Assembly (NCBI GenBank): GCA_029532625.1
Contig: JARFXM010000009.1
Location: forward strand, 372,001 to 436,000
DNA: 64,000 nucleotides
Direction: 5' to 3'
Source of the DNA: Lomentospora prolificans
Lineage: Eukaryota; Ascomycota; Sordariomycetes; Microascales; Microascaceae
This document shows positions 10,572 through 21,833 of the stretch, in pieces; position 1 is the first letter of the stretch; every line of letters starts with the position of its first letter. The notes under the pieces are model-generated. The model made no database searches, had not been told where the DNA came from, and worked only from the letters and a program-made list of their open reading frames with translations. Both the position numbers and the translations under genes were made by a program.

Positions 10572-13500
10572 ATGGCAACCATGATGAACGGGGTTATTCC
10601 CCCGCCGAGGCAGATTCGCTTCGTCCACAACCAAGGCCAACCCCCCTCCAAGCGGAGGCGAATTAATGCTGCGTAAGTGTCTCCCAGAGCAGAACACTGT
10701 ATCTGACCTATGGCACACCCGTCCTGTGTTCCCGATTGCGAAGCCGAACGATTACATCCCACTAACATGACAAAAATCGTCGGGTCGGGTATTACAGCTG
10801 TTTAACGTGTCGAAGACGAAAAACAAGGTGTGCCGGCGAGCGCCCTTTTTGCTCCACGTGTACAAAAAACGGCCACACTTGTCAGGGTTATAGCGATATT
10901 CTCGAGAAAAAGAAGGAATCTGGAGGAACCGGTGACGGACGCCGGGGCAGCTCCACCGATTTCACAACACACGACGAGATTGACTATGAAGACGACAACG
11001 AGGACGAGAGACGCCATTCAAAATCCAAGCTCAGTGCTGCTCAACATACAATATCCCCAACCGGTGGATCCGGTCGGAGACGAAGTCTAGACAGTGGCCT
11101 CCCAAGAGGTGCTATCCTCGAGCGACGGCATACTATTAATAGTCCGAGCGAGCGAGCTGATCTTAGACGGCGGAGCCAAGGAGCCAATTTGGCTTCTGGG
11201 CTCCCGGCCGAATCCCAACCTGAAATTCGGCGCGTACCTTATTTCCGATATTTCGGCCCCACCGCCATTGTGCCCGGCTTCAAGCAGATGGTTGTGTCGG
11301 TAAAAAATCGTCGGCGAAGCAACACAGCGGGCTCGTTATCTGGTGTATCACCGAGTCCGGCCATCGGAAACACTTCGGTTCCGGCCTCCTTACAGTTAGC
11401 TAATCTAGATGATGCGATCGCCGACGACTGTCCTGTATACGACCCTAATGACGGCGCCCCTGTTCCGGAGTTAATTCTCGACCTTGTTGATACCTTTTTC
11501 CTCCATCTGGGCTGCAATTATCCGTTCCTAAAACGGGACAGATTTTATGATTTGGTGATGGAAAAGCGAGTAGAGCCGATTTTAGTTGATGCTGTATGTG
11601 CTTTAGCCGCTAGGTTTTCCGACTCCGCTATTTTTACCAGGGGCAAGAGCGGAAACAATGCCAGAGCGGAATACGGCCACTTTTATGCCCAAAGGGCAAA
11701 GGCTTCTACGGTCGACACTTTTCCTTGCCCGTCCGTGGGGGCTGTCCAAGCGTGCCTATTGATGGCTTACGAAGGGTTCGGCGCTAACCAAGACAGCGCC
11801 CTTTGGATGTATCTCGGTCTAGCCATCCGGATGGCTGTAGATCTGGGTCTCCAAAAAGTAGTGGGAGTGAAGTACCAAGGCGAAAAGGATCCCTGGTATA
11901 CGAGGAACTGGAACCGTCCAGCCACAGTGACAGATATAGAGACCAGTGGGGAGGATGTTGAAGCTGAAGGCGGTTCATCGGCTGGTGATCTAAGTCCAAT
12001 TGAACAGCGAGAAGTGGAGCAAGAGCGCATAGATACTTTCTGGGCCGTTTTTACTCTCGACCGAGTTATATCCTCCGGTACTGGAAGGCCCGTCACCTTT
12101 AGGGACGACGATTTTGAACTTTCGCTCCCAGAACCCTTGATTGACCCAACCACGGGATGGCCGGATCCATACCCTCACTTCGTTAGGATCATTCACCTCT
12201 ACGGACGCGTTTCCGATGTCTTGAACAATATTCGAAACGCCAAGGATCTGACAAGCGAGAAATGGAAGAAACTTTCTGAAATGGAAACGGAACTCACGAA
12301 GCAGCACCAAGCGTTGGACCAAAGACTTGAGTTCAACGCAGGCAACTTTAGGGCGTATGTCGACGCCGGCCAGGGTACAACCTTTATTCTTTTACACTTC
12401 TGGTTTCACGCTCTAATTATCATTCTTCACCAACCTACACTTCTGGCGCCCTTCGGCGGGCTAAGCCGGACACACCAGCTCCTACCTAACAGTCGAGAGC
12501 TTTCCATGTCTAGCGCCAAAACTATTGCGGATATCCTGTCGTTTGCAGAACTCATCGACCCAAAGAGCTTCATCGGAAACCCTTTTACCTCACAGCCAAT
12601 GTATATCGCCGCTTGCGCCTTCCTTATGGACTCGGTCGCTAGAGCCTCCAAGCCGGATTTATCAGATAATAGCCGCTTTCCTGATCCGAAGACTGCCAAC
12701 CCGCCACCAAAGGTCCCAACAGTCGGCCAGGCCAATCCTAGAGCCCCAAACAAACATTCTCTCTTAGCTTCCGCAGCAAACAAGAATTACCAACGCTGCT
12801 ACAATTCTCTGGCGCAGCTCCATACGTACTGGGGTGGCGTCAAATATATTCTTACAGCCCTGGACCAAAAGTCGGAAGGAATCTGGGATGTTGAGACCTA
12901 CACGTATGAGGAGTATGAGAGTACTAAGCCCGTACGACGAGGCTCGATGAGCCGCTTTCCTGGTTTCGACCACCCGGTCTCACCGAACGCACCACCCATC
13001 GCCTGGTCTCTCACCGGGACAAGCAACTCACCAAGCTCGAACCTTACATTCATGTACCAGAATATGGCTACGGGACCCGGTATTGCTCATCAACCAACGC
13101 AGGCTCCACGAGGCCAACTGTCGGGAGATGCAAAAGACTCAGAAACACCCCCGGGAAGTATGGTATATGACCCTATCCGTCAGAGCGGCCCGCATGCTCC
13201 GTCTATGTTTCCGCCAGCATATCCTCAACCTACCATATCTGCTATACGCAAATCTCCACACCCCGCAAAGCCTCGGCGACAACTTTCGGCGCCTTCAGTT
13301 CCAATTCTCCAGACACCTACCAAGGGAATGCGCCACTTCGAGGGCCGCCATATGCCTCCGGACGACATAACTACACCACCCCCTTCGGTAGATCAGACGC
13401 CAAAAATGAACGTTCTTGGGGCCATGCCTCATCAAACTTATACGCCCTCGTCTCACTCCTCCGCCTATGACTCATCCGTCATGCAAAATAGTTCACCCAT

Positions 13501-13852
13501 TGCTAATATGGCGGAACAACACCAACGCCATCAACAGCGCCATCAACAGCAACAACAACACGCAATGGGCGGGAGCTCCGGAAGTACCGCTACGCCTATT
13601 GCTGGATCAGCGGCATATGGTAACCAGGGACCAGTCAATGCCGCGGGTTATCACGGGGCCAACATACAATACATGCCCGGCAGCGGCGGCCACGTCTCCG
13701 ATGTCATCACTTTCGATAGCCAAGAGATTGACATCAACGCTTTAGGTCTCCAGAATGAGATGATGCCCACATGGCTTGAGTATTTGCCCGTGATGAATAT
13801 CTTTGACGGGTCCGGCATGGGAGGAGGCGGCAGTAGTGGCGGTGGTGGTTAG
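10572..13852 (+). CDS. Large Zn2Cys6 transcription factor with Fungal_trans domain
   Basis: This is a nuclear DNA-binding regulator of 1051 residues. Exon 1 is 10572-10672 and exon 2 is 10798-13852; the 125-nt intron has GTAAGT, an ACTAAC branch point and TACAG. The intron falls directly before the zinc cluster, which joins to read ACLTCRRRKTRCAGERPFCS and continues TCTKNGHTC, a canonical C-x2-C-x6-C-x6-C-x2-C-x6-C at about residues 35-62 preceded by a basic SKRRRIN. An acidic linker follows (DEIDYEDDNEDE), then a conserved-looking VPYFRYFGPTAIVPGF block near residue 180. A Fungal_trans-type region follows from about residue 260 (LVDTFFLHLGCNYPFLKRDRF, shown in part). The tail is low-complexity, with a Gln/His-rich stretch (about 13516-13560) and Gly/Ser at the C-terminus, as in activation domains. 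Three in-frame ATGs (10572, 10581, 10584) compete; the first has A at -3. The regulon is unknown. It resembles Sordariomycete C6 activators, but I cannot name an orthologue. Confidence 0.9.
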
Positions 13853-14630
13853 CGCCTTACGATCGTCCGCAGAAGCTGGTTGTTTGCTCTCCTTGAGCAT
13901 GCTTGTTTTGTGCATTATAACATAATCTAATTCTTCCCACACCCCTGGCAGATGTTGGTTTCCTTGTTGAATTGCATCACACAATACATCACGGTTCGAC
14001 TAATAATCAGAATAATGGATCCGGCATGGTCGGCACGACATGAACATGAAAGATACCAATACCACAATTGCATAGCATTTTTGTTTATTACGCTGGCTTC
14101 GATTTCCCCCTTTGCATTAGAACGAGGGCTGCCCATTCTTTCTTTTTCTCATTCCTCCCTTGGGCCGCCACCTCATCAAGCAATAGCGCCTCAGCCGAGC
14201 GAAGGTCTTTTTTTGTTTTTATTCATTACATATACGTGTATATATGCTCTTTGATTTCCATCCGTCTGTTACGCTTGTTTTTCTCCTTGACAGGGTAGTA
14301 TTCATCAGTGGACTTTACGGTAATTGTAACTTGAAGGGAGATAATCTTTGACTATGACGGCGCTCCGGTATGGCTCCTATGGATTTCGAAAGGTTCGACA
14401 GGTACTAAGCAGCATGGGCTGTCCTCCAACGATAAGAAGCTGGAATGCCGCGGAGAAGGCGGATCGAACGGGCTTACAGATAGAGATATTGATCCTCTAA
14501 AGGAGAAAATACCGCAACAAATACCATTTATTGCCTTGACAACAGCTTAAGAATATAATATGGCTACAGGGAAAAGCTATACACTCGCCGGATGCAGAAT
14601 AAGAGTTGATAAAATCACGTAGCATGCGTG
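13853..14630. other. Convergent 3' intergenic region (C6 regulator / MLH3)
   Basis: The interval holds the 3' UTRs of two convergent genes. It is T-rich on the + strand, with AT-rich stretches such as TATACGTGTATATATG near 14230. I see no gene or RNA in it. Confidence 0.6.
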
Positions 14631-17336
14631 TCATCGCCCTGCCAGCCACTCCTTCCAAGAGACCTCGGGCCCTTCAAACGAGGTAGACGAGCCGTTGGAG
14701 TCACCGAGGTCGAGTATTGGGGCCATCGAAGGCCGGCCGTGTGCGCATTGAAAGGGGAATGCGCATTTCGTTAGCTCGGTGATGATACGGGCGCATTCGT
14801 CATTCGTGAGCGGGTCATTAAACATGATGGCACCTAGCAAGGTTAGTCAAAAGTCGACAACATAAAATCAAAGAGAACCGCATGGCAAACAGAACCTACT
14901 TACTTCTACAAGCTCTAGAGTTGAGAAGGTCCAGGATGCCCCGTGGACAGCCACCGAACAGAGAGACCCACGCGTTGGGATCCCGCGAGTCCGCTTCGCG
15001 CGGTGCCCATGGCGCGGGCGGCCGCTCATCAAGCTTCCAAATCTCGGCGCGAAGCAGATCGATGAGGAGCCGCGCTTCCTGGCGGCACCTCTCGACAATG
15101 CTGGGAGGAAGGCTGGGAACGGTGACTTTGGCGGCCTGTGGATCCCTCACCGCGGTTACCGCCGGGTCGACACTGTAGAGGATGCCCCAGGAGGCAAAGT
15201 GCTCGCGGAAGCGGTGGAGGAGCTTGCCTTCGCTGCGGGGGACCTCGAACTGGATGGGCGTGGGGAGGGGCTCTGTGTTGGCGACGAGGTGGCCGGAAGG
15301 GGAGGGAGAGAAGTAGGTGCGGGTCAGGGACTCAAGGCGAATGCGCTCGTCGGCTGCGTGTTGATCAATTATGAGGAGGATCGAGGAGGTTGGAGTTGCC
15401 GTCGAAGTGGTTATATGGGGGATTCGCGCGAGGATGAACTTTTTGTCGACTTGGGATATGACCTCGGCATGCTTTAAGCTTTCCCTCGAGACGTGGCTTT
15501 GAAGAGAGATGGTAGCAGGCCCGCGTCCCAAGGTGCCTCGACATGCCGTGGCTCCGGGGGGACCCTCTTCGTTATAAGACCTGGGAATAGGTGGCTCACT
15601 GGGCTCGAAGACGGGGTTCTTCCATTTCTTTAGAATATCGTCTATCCAGTCACCCGGCACTTCCTTCCGAGAACGGTCATGACTCAAGGATGGAACAAGG
15701 CCAGTTCCGGAATTCTGAGATACCGATCCACCTTTCCCAAAGTGTCTAGATTGAGCTGGGGTTGAAGTATCAGCGAAGGGTGGGCGGAGAAAATGACCCG
15801 ACTTGGTCAGCATTGGAGCTTTCGTCGGGAGGCCATCCTCCGGAGCTCCGTGTTCCTTATTGGCACTGGCAGTATCTCCAGATTGCTTTTGTGGCGGCTT
15901 GCCAACCTTGACTCGGCTCCACAAGTCAAAAGCCGAGACCGGACCAGTGGCAGTGGTAGCCGCCCCAGTCTTTCTGGAGCCCCCGGTTGGAGTGGCTCTG
16001 GGACGTGGGCGGCTCGTAGAGGAAGCAGGGCTGCCATCGCGGCCCCGGTGGGACCGTAAACTCTCAAACGAAACGGATTGCCCTCCGCGAGGGCCAAAAT
16101 TGTGTTTTTTTAGAAACTCGTAGCAAATTGCTTTAAGCAAGTCGGTTACGGCCTCGATACGGTGATTTTGGTCCATGAATTGATCAAGGTTATAACGGGC
16201 CATGTTCGACTTGCTGCTGGTATTCACCTGAAAGAAGAACATGGGAAACCGATCGACACTTCGCTTTGGTCTTTGGGTGACCGGGAAGCCGCTCTGGGTC
16301 CCTTGGGTGTGTAACGGTTGGGACCCAGTTGCATCGTCATTGAGAAGCGCAAAGGATGAATTCGCGAAGACGCGATTGACTTCATCATATAGAATGCTAC
16401 CCCCGAGTTCACTCGGAATTGGAAGTATGCCGAGGCATATGAACTGGGATCGGCGAGATGCAATAGGGTTCAAAGAGATACACCCGCGGATAGACAGACC
16501 ACCGCCAGACGCGCTAACTCTCTCCCACGATCCAGCGTCTGTAGCGTCGGCGAAGCCCACTTGAGTCAGACCACGAGAAACCCTTGTGACAATATCGCGG
16601 TCACCGGTAGAGGACGTGCTACCGGGTCCTACTTTGGAAGGTCGAAGACGCGCTTCAAATCCGGACCCTAGCTCCTTGAGATGGATAGAAACTGGGCCGT
16701 GCCATGCAAGCAGTAGTCCCAAGAGTTCCCTCAGCAGGCGACGCCACTCCTTCTCAATAGCGGGCCGATCCCCCGCAGCCGGTCTCTGTTTTACACGGAC
16801 TGGCATAGACCCGAATAGGTCACGCACAGAGACCCGGGTCCCGTGATTGAAGGTAAGTAGCCTCTGATCTGGAAGAGCTGGCGTGTTGCGGAACAGCACG
16901 GCTGAATTATGGAAGCCCACGGCATTATGAGAGTGGTGCTGGTAATGGTGCGACGTAATGGTCAACAGCGACAGCGTAGCCACGGCAGCCAGAAAGTCGC
17001 CGTTTGCGCCATGGCATTCCAGTTTATTGTCCTGTTTCGACGTATCTGCATGTCTCGTGAGTCTACATGCTAGCTAGCAAAACCGCCGATTTCACGAAAC
17101 CTACGGTGAGGCTTTCCAAGACCACCGTCTAAGCGAAAATCCTGCGGCGGGATGCCAACGCCGTCATCCTCAACAGTGCATGTGGCCTTTGCATAGTCAA
17201 CAGAGACGTTAATGGACGTAGCATCAGCATCGAGCGAGTTCTTCACGAGACCAGAGACAGCATCGTTGAGAGACGTGATGATGACGGACGACTGGATCTT
17301 TTCGGAAACATGGCGAGGCAACAGCCGTATCGACAT
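14631..17336 (-). CDS. MLH3: DNA mismatch repair protein MLH3 (MutL-gamma subunit)
   Basis: MLH3 pairs with MLH1 as MutL-gamma, an endonuclease for meiotic crossover resolution and some mismatch repair. The exons (- strand) are 17336-17105, 17045-14904 and 14833-14631, giving 858 residues; the introns are 59 and 70 nt, the second with a GACTAAC branch point. The N-terminus has a GHKL ATPase fold: NSLDADAT at about 33-40, then VEDDGVGI, then GLGKPHHTSK formed across the first splice. The C-terminus has the metal-binding endonuclease motif DQHAADERIRLE at about residue 637, ACRSAIMFND formed across the second splice (about 788-798) and CAHGRPS at about 821-827, so nicking activity should be intact. 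The start at 17336 (MSIRLLP) matches the usual position; an in-frame ATG further out would add an unlikely Pro-rich leader. The centre (about 300-600) is low-complexity. Oddity: Gly29 sits where MutL has its catalytic Glu. Confidence 0.92.
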
Positions 17337-18305
17337 GGCAGGCAAAGCCTGGGGATCAGCAGATGTGCATTTCTTCTGACGGGACGGGCTTGGCGGGGAT
17401 GGGCCGCAAGGATGGCCTTGGGGAATACCGAAGTCAGATATAGGCGAGGTAAGATGCACGATTCAAGGTCCGCCTCTAAGCGAGCGACTGTCAGAAGTAC
17501 TGCAGTACTCTCTCCGTATTGGGCTACGTTGTGCGAGGAAGGTTTGGATGACGTAATCGCCACGCTCAAGGGCTGCACGTAGGAACAACCGCAAACAGCT
17601 GACACAGTACCAGTTGTGGCTGTTCATATGTTCAATGTTTCCATGTCCCGTGCCAGATGCTAATACATCAACAATGTACCTTCGTACCAAGGTACCTTCG
17701 TACATCCAGCATGTCTACCATGCCAGCCTGCAATGTGCCATTTCATGTTCCTGGAAACGCTTCGGATTTAGGCTTCGTCTCCGCTGCTTCCCACATTGGA
17801 GTGTTCAAATGTTCCGCCCATGTCCAGCCGAGCCAGGGTCCTCGAATCATGAGATTTCCCCCGTTCGCATGGGCTGTCTAGTTTTAGCCTGATTTCCATC
17901 CTCCAAAGGCCAGCAACTTATATTCATGCCTTCTTAACCCACAAACCTCTTGCTGCCCATACTAAACACAGGAGCCAGCCAGCTGCATCCAATTCGGCCC
18001 AAGGGTTCTCTACACTCGCTAAACTCCCGCTAAGCCTGGCTACATCAATTTACCGTGCATCGCCTTGTTGATCCCTCCCCTCGGGCTGCACTAACGCGCG
18101 GCAGCCTTGACCTCGCGATTTCTTCTTCACCCAACTCCTGGCCCAGCACCAGTCTTTTTTCCTTTCATCCCTCTCCGCTCCACTTGCCCACAGTCTCGCA
18201 TTCCTTGACCAAGTTCAACCTGAAAGGGAGGCACGATTCGCCCTCCCCTTGTGTGACCTCTCGCCGACTCTTTGCCGCCCACCTCAGCTCTTTATCCTCG
18301 CGCGA
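17337..18305. promoter_or_regulatory. Divergent promoter region, MLH3 / conserved Ser-rich protein
   Basis: About 970 bp separate the two divergent start codons. The right part (about 18060-18300) is CT-rich, as in a leader for the + strand gene. The middle carries a 12-bp direct repeat, GTACCTTCGTAC, at 17676-17687 and 17692-17703. No gene is visible in the interval. Confidence 0.5.
17676..17703 (+). repeat. 12-bp direct repeat GTACCTTCGTAC x2, 16-bp period
   Basis: Two identical 12-mers are separated by CAAG. Each begins and ends in GTAC, and the spacer creates an internal CCAAGGTACC near-palindrome. Spacing of about 1.5 helical turns in a divergent promoter could reflect a bound factor, but this is inference. 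Confidence 0.7.
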
Positions 18306-19672
18306 ATGGCGACCACCATGGAGGCCATGATTCCTACTCATGGTAAGCTTACCCTCTCCTCCTCTTGCCAAGGCCCTTTACGCCAGAGCTCTTCCCTCAG
18401 ATGTGCACCTCGAAGTGTTATTCCGTCATTCCGCTCGCACCAGCCATCATGGCTTTCCGAGGGCATTTCCCACTAACGCGCAAGTCGACAGACCAACGCC
18501 CCGACCGCACCGGCAGACGGAGGCCCTTCTCCACCTGGGTCAAGAAACTCACCAACTTCAAGACCTCTTCGTCCGGTGACGGCGTCCGCCACTCGAAGCT
18601 GAACAACCCCATGCGGATCCACGCCAAACGACGGTCCGGAAAGAAGAACAACCCTTATCCCGAATCCGGCTACGTCGGCAACACCAACGCCGGACCGCAG
18701 CAAGAGAGCATCTACTCTATATCAACCGGGAGCAGCAGCGAAACCTCTCTTGAACGCCGCTCCATCAGTTCATCGATAGAAGGCCTACCGCCCGCAACCT
18801 CCGGCGCTAGGTCCGTAGCTCTCACCGTCTCCACGGATCACGAAACCTCGAGATCGATCGCAGCGCCGTCGCACGGCGCATCCTCTCTAACGGGCACCGC
18901 TCGCACCATGGGCGGAGGCCAAGAATCGAGAAGGGGTGGCGACAGCACATTCTCCTCTCCAGCCCCCTCGGTGCGATCCCTAACGACGACTCTCACGACG
19001 ATCCAGTCGGCCACGATTGGCGGAAACGCAAGCGCAACGAATAACTTGCACCTCCCGCATAGCAACCATAACAACGGACAAACCATCACCTTCAATCAGC
19101 CCTTCCCGACGACCTCGCCGGCCTCCGCTCTGCCGCCTCACATGGCGCAGAATCTCACGCCCCACCCAACGACCTATACCATGGCGACAGCCAACAACCT
19201 TCTCACCGACAACGCTTCCATCCTCACGCTCGCATCCTCGAGTAAGCGCAGACGCAGACGCTCCTTCGATACCGACGCATCCGTACGAGCCCTCGCCCCG
19301 TCCTCCCTCTGGGGCGGCAGCCGCGAAAGTCTCCCTCTGAGTGTTCTGAGCGCTAACATCGACGCCTCCACGATGCCCCCCACCCCGGGCCTCCATCAGA
19401 CCAGCTCCAGAGTGACTGCTACGGCGGCGGAGCGGACAAGCATCTATTCCGCAGTTGGCGTCGGCGTCGGCCCCGCGTTGCCGAGCGAACGAAATAGCAT
19501 ATACGCCCGACAGAGCGTTGCCGGCGACGGCGCCAGCGTCCGGAGCGGCCTTGTCTCGCACGGCCGAGCGGATAGTATCAGCGGAAGCGTGGGCGTGATC
19601 AGCCCCCCGCTCGCCAGCCCGAGGGAGGACATGGAACAAGGATCTGCGTCTGAGAAGGGGGGGAATCTCTGA
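18306..19672 (+). CDS. Conserved Ser/Thr-rich fungal protein of unknown function
   Basis: The product is about 421 residues in two exons: 18306-18342 and 18444-19672 (101-nt intron, GTAAGC to CACCAG). The short first exon is the weaker part of the model; translation could instead start at ATG 18449. There are no membrane segments and no enzyme motif. A basic N-terminus (FSTWVKKLTNFK) is followed by a long Ser/Thr/Ala-rich tail. The tail has short motifs that look conserved rather than random: SIYSISTGSSSETS, ASSSKRRRRRSFDTDASVRA, SSLWGGSRESLPLSVLS, and two SIY motifs near the C-terminus. The RRRRRSF block could be a nuclear signal or a kinase site. From memory, similar fungal proteins carry the database label polycystin-like cation channel; nothing here supports a channel, since it has no hydrophobic helices. 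The function is unknown. Confidence 0.7.
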
Positions 19673-20310
19673 AGCGCAGTAAAGGGCGATGTCAGGCGCC
19701 TTGGGAACGCAGAATAGCCGTCCTTTTATCCCTTCTCGTTTCTGTTTTACGCATGAGTTATGAGGTGTTTTACGGTTCTGCTTTTATTGCTCTTTTACGG
19801 TTGCGCTTTGCGGAGGGGGCAAGTTGAGGGTCTGCATTCCTACACTTGTTTTCACAAGTGATATCAGTCTGGGCACACGTTGATCGACTGCGATCTGGAC
19901 TGACGAGACGGGTAAAATTAACAGGCGATTCAAAAAAAAAATCAAGGGCATGACTGGCTGGGAAGAGGCAGGTGTCTAGCTTGGGGGTTTGCAGCTCGAG
20001 TGACAAAACGTAGGACTGGTTGAGATCAGAGATGATCTCGCAGGCGGGAGATGAATTATGATTGGGGACGAAAGTAGGGTTACACTGGTAGTTTGTTCTG
20101 ATACCCTTTTTTACAATTTGAATATTACTCGATATCCGCTATTCTGGTGCCCGTGGCTCTCTTGTGGTCCACGCGGCTTATACCCCGCTGTTGTAATCGT
20201 GACGAGGAGGTCCAATCCAAACAAGCCATTGGGATACATTTTAACAATTTCGCTGAAGCATTCTAGAGTTTTATCACTGGTGAAAGGGTGCCGCACGCCC
20301 GACCTATACA
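19673..20310. other. Convergent 3' intergenic region
   Basis: The interval holds the 3' UTRs of the Ser-rich protein gene (+) and the nitrilase gene (-). It is AT-richer than its flanks and shows no gene or hairpin of note. Confidence 0.6.
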
Positions 20311-21833
20311 TCAGTAAGGCAGGGCTTCGAGATCTAGTCCCTCCACGGAGAACTTGAACGAGTCATTCCTAAACAACGATTAGTAAACGTATAACGTGCC
20401 ATGAGGAGAAACCAACCTCGAGTAGCTACCAGCAGTGTCAAGATCCAATCTCCCGCGGATACAGTCCTCGAAATCCGCATCCGCATAGATGATGCCCTCG
20501 TCATCCTCCCACTGTGGGCCAGCAAGCACATCTCCAAACGGTGACACGATAGACGAACCACCTCGACAAATCCATTCTTGCGTTTCAGTTGGTACCGTCT
20601 TAGGGTCGATATCTTCACCGTCTTCGTGAAGAGCGGAGTCCTCACGAGGCCGAGTAGTTGCTGGGATAATGATCTCATTTCCATCACCGCAGGGAATAGA
20701 CATCCTTCTAGAGGTTCTCTTGGGTACTGGAGGACTACCCCCGTTTTTCACTGGGAGAGCAATCTCATTACCATCTTCGCAAAGAATGGAGTTACGTCGA
20801 GCGCGAGTTGGGGACCGTGGGACCGAGGGAAGGATGATCTCGTGGCCGCTGCCGTAAGGGATAGACGTCCTTCTAGATTGTCTATTACTAGGCCTCGACG
20901 CACTGCCCACGTTGGATTGGGCGCCAGTCCCGTTGGTTAGTTCCCGAGGTACAGCGACGTTCGAGGCGGACTTGCTCGACGTTGAACCCCGTACACACAT
21001 ATTCGAGCTCATCACGAAACAACGTCCCTCAATTCCAATCGTACGCATAAGGCCAAGCCAGGGCTCGCGCTGGTCTGCAGTTGGAGCTAGGTAGAGGTTG
21101 ACATTCTGAGCGTATATGGTCTGGCGTACGAGAGGCATGTAATTTTCCCAGCAAATTGCAGAGGCGAGATTGATGCGAGTCCCGCGTATCGAGATAGAAA
21201 CAGCCTTTAGCGTTGCTGGAGAGCCTTGGGCCCAGACAAGTCGTTCTGTACCAGTCTGTTTTGCAACATGAGATATATGGGCTTGAAGAATTAGATTAGA
21301 ATCCCACTTACAGGCATAACCTTGCGCCGCTTCCCGAGCATGCCCTTTTTCGGACACACGTAGACAACAGCGCAATAAAGACTTCCGCCAGCTTTTTCTA
21401 CGAGGCCCACGACCAAGAAGACACCAGTTTCCCGCGCAATCCTCTCGAGCTCCTCTCTCGTACCATCGCCTCGAACCTTGGTATCCTGGTCCTTCTCTAT
21501 GTGCTTCTTGCTGCCAAACTCCTTTCTTACCCATGCATCGCCAGCTCCGGCGCCGCCATCTCCGACAATGTCGCCGAGGTCGACGGCAGCCTTGAAGTAC
21601 TCGAGATACTCATCCCGGCCCTCTGTAGTACGGGCACCAATAGCGCAGCCAAAGGTCGATCCCCGAGGATAGCCGCCAATATATGCCTCGGGTAGGAGAA
21701 GAATATCTGCAGGTCGGGGATTTGAAGCTGAGGTTGTGGCTGCACGTTGGGCGATGTTGGCGAGCTGAGCAAGCGTCTCCTTGAGTGTGGGCTGGGTGGC
21801 CGGAGATGCGGTGGCTAAACGAATGGTGGGCAT
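20311..21833 (-). CDS. Nitrilase (carbon-nitrogen hydrolase) with internal repeat insert
   Basis: Nitrilases hydrolyse a nitrile to a carboxylic acid and ammonia. The exons (- strand) are 21833-21312, 21255-20417 and 20368-20311, giving 472 residues. The splices restore RKVMP|TGTERL and GSYSR|NDSFKFSVEG, both family-typical. The catalytic triad is complete: Glu49 (LLLPEAYIGGYPRG), Lys171 (KRRKVMPTG) and Cys209 (SAICWENYMPL). The start MPTIRLATAS at 21833 fits the family; a longer frame upstream reads into atypical sequence. The usual length is about 330-390 residues. The excess is an insert at about residues 268-400, between VMSSNMCV and WICRGGSSIVSP, containing four degenerate repeats. Activity as cyanide hydratase or as general nitrilase cannot be separated here. 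The gene is divergent from the FAD oxidoreductase at 23021. Confidence 0.92.
20602..20874 (-). repeat. Four degenerate coding repeats inside the nitrilase
   Basis: On the - strand the copies are 20874-20827 (RRTSIPYGSGHEIILP), 20799-20752 (RRNSILCEDGNEIALP), 20709-20662 (RRMSIPCGDGNEIIIP) and 20646-20602 (REDSALHEDGEDIDP). Start-to-start spacing is about 21-30 residues. The first three share RRxSI-x3-(D/S)-G-x-E-I-x2-P; the fourth is eroded. RRxS resembles a basophilic kinase site (inference). Confidence 0.85.
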
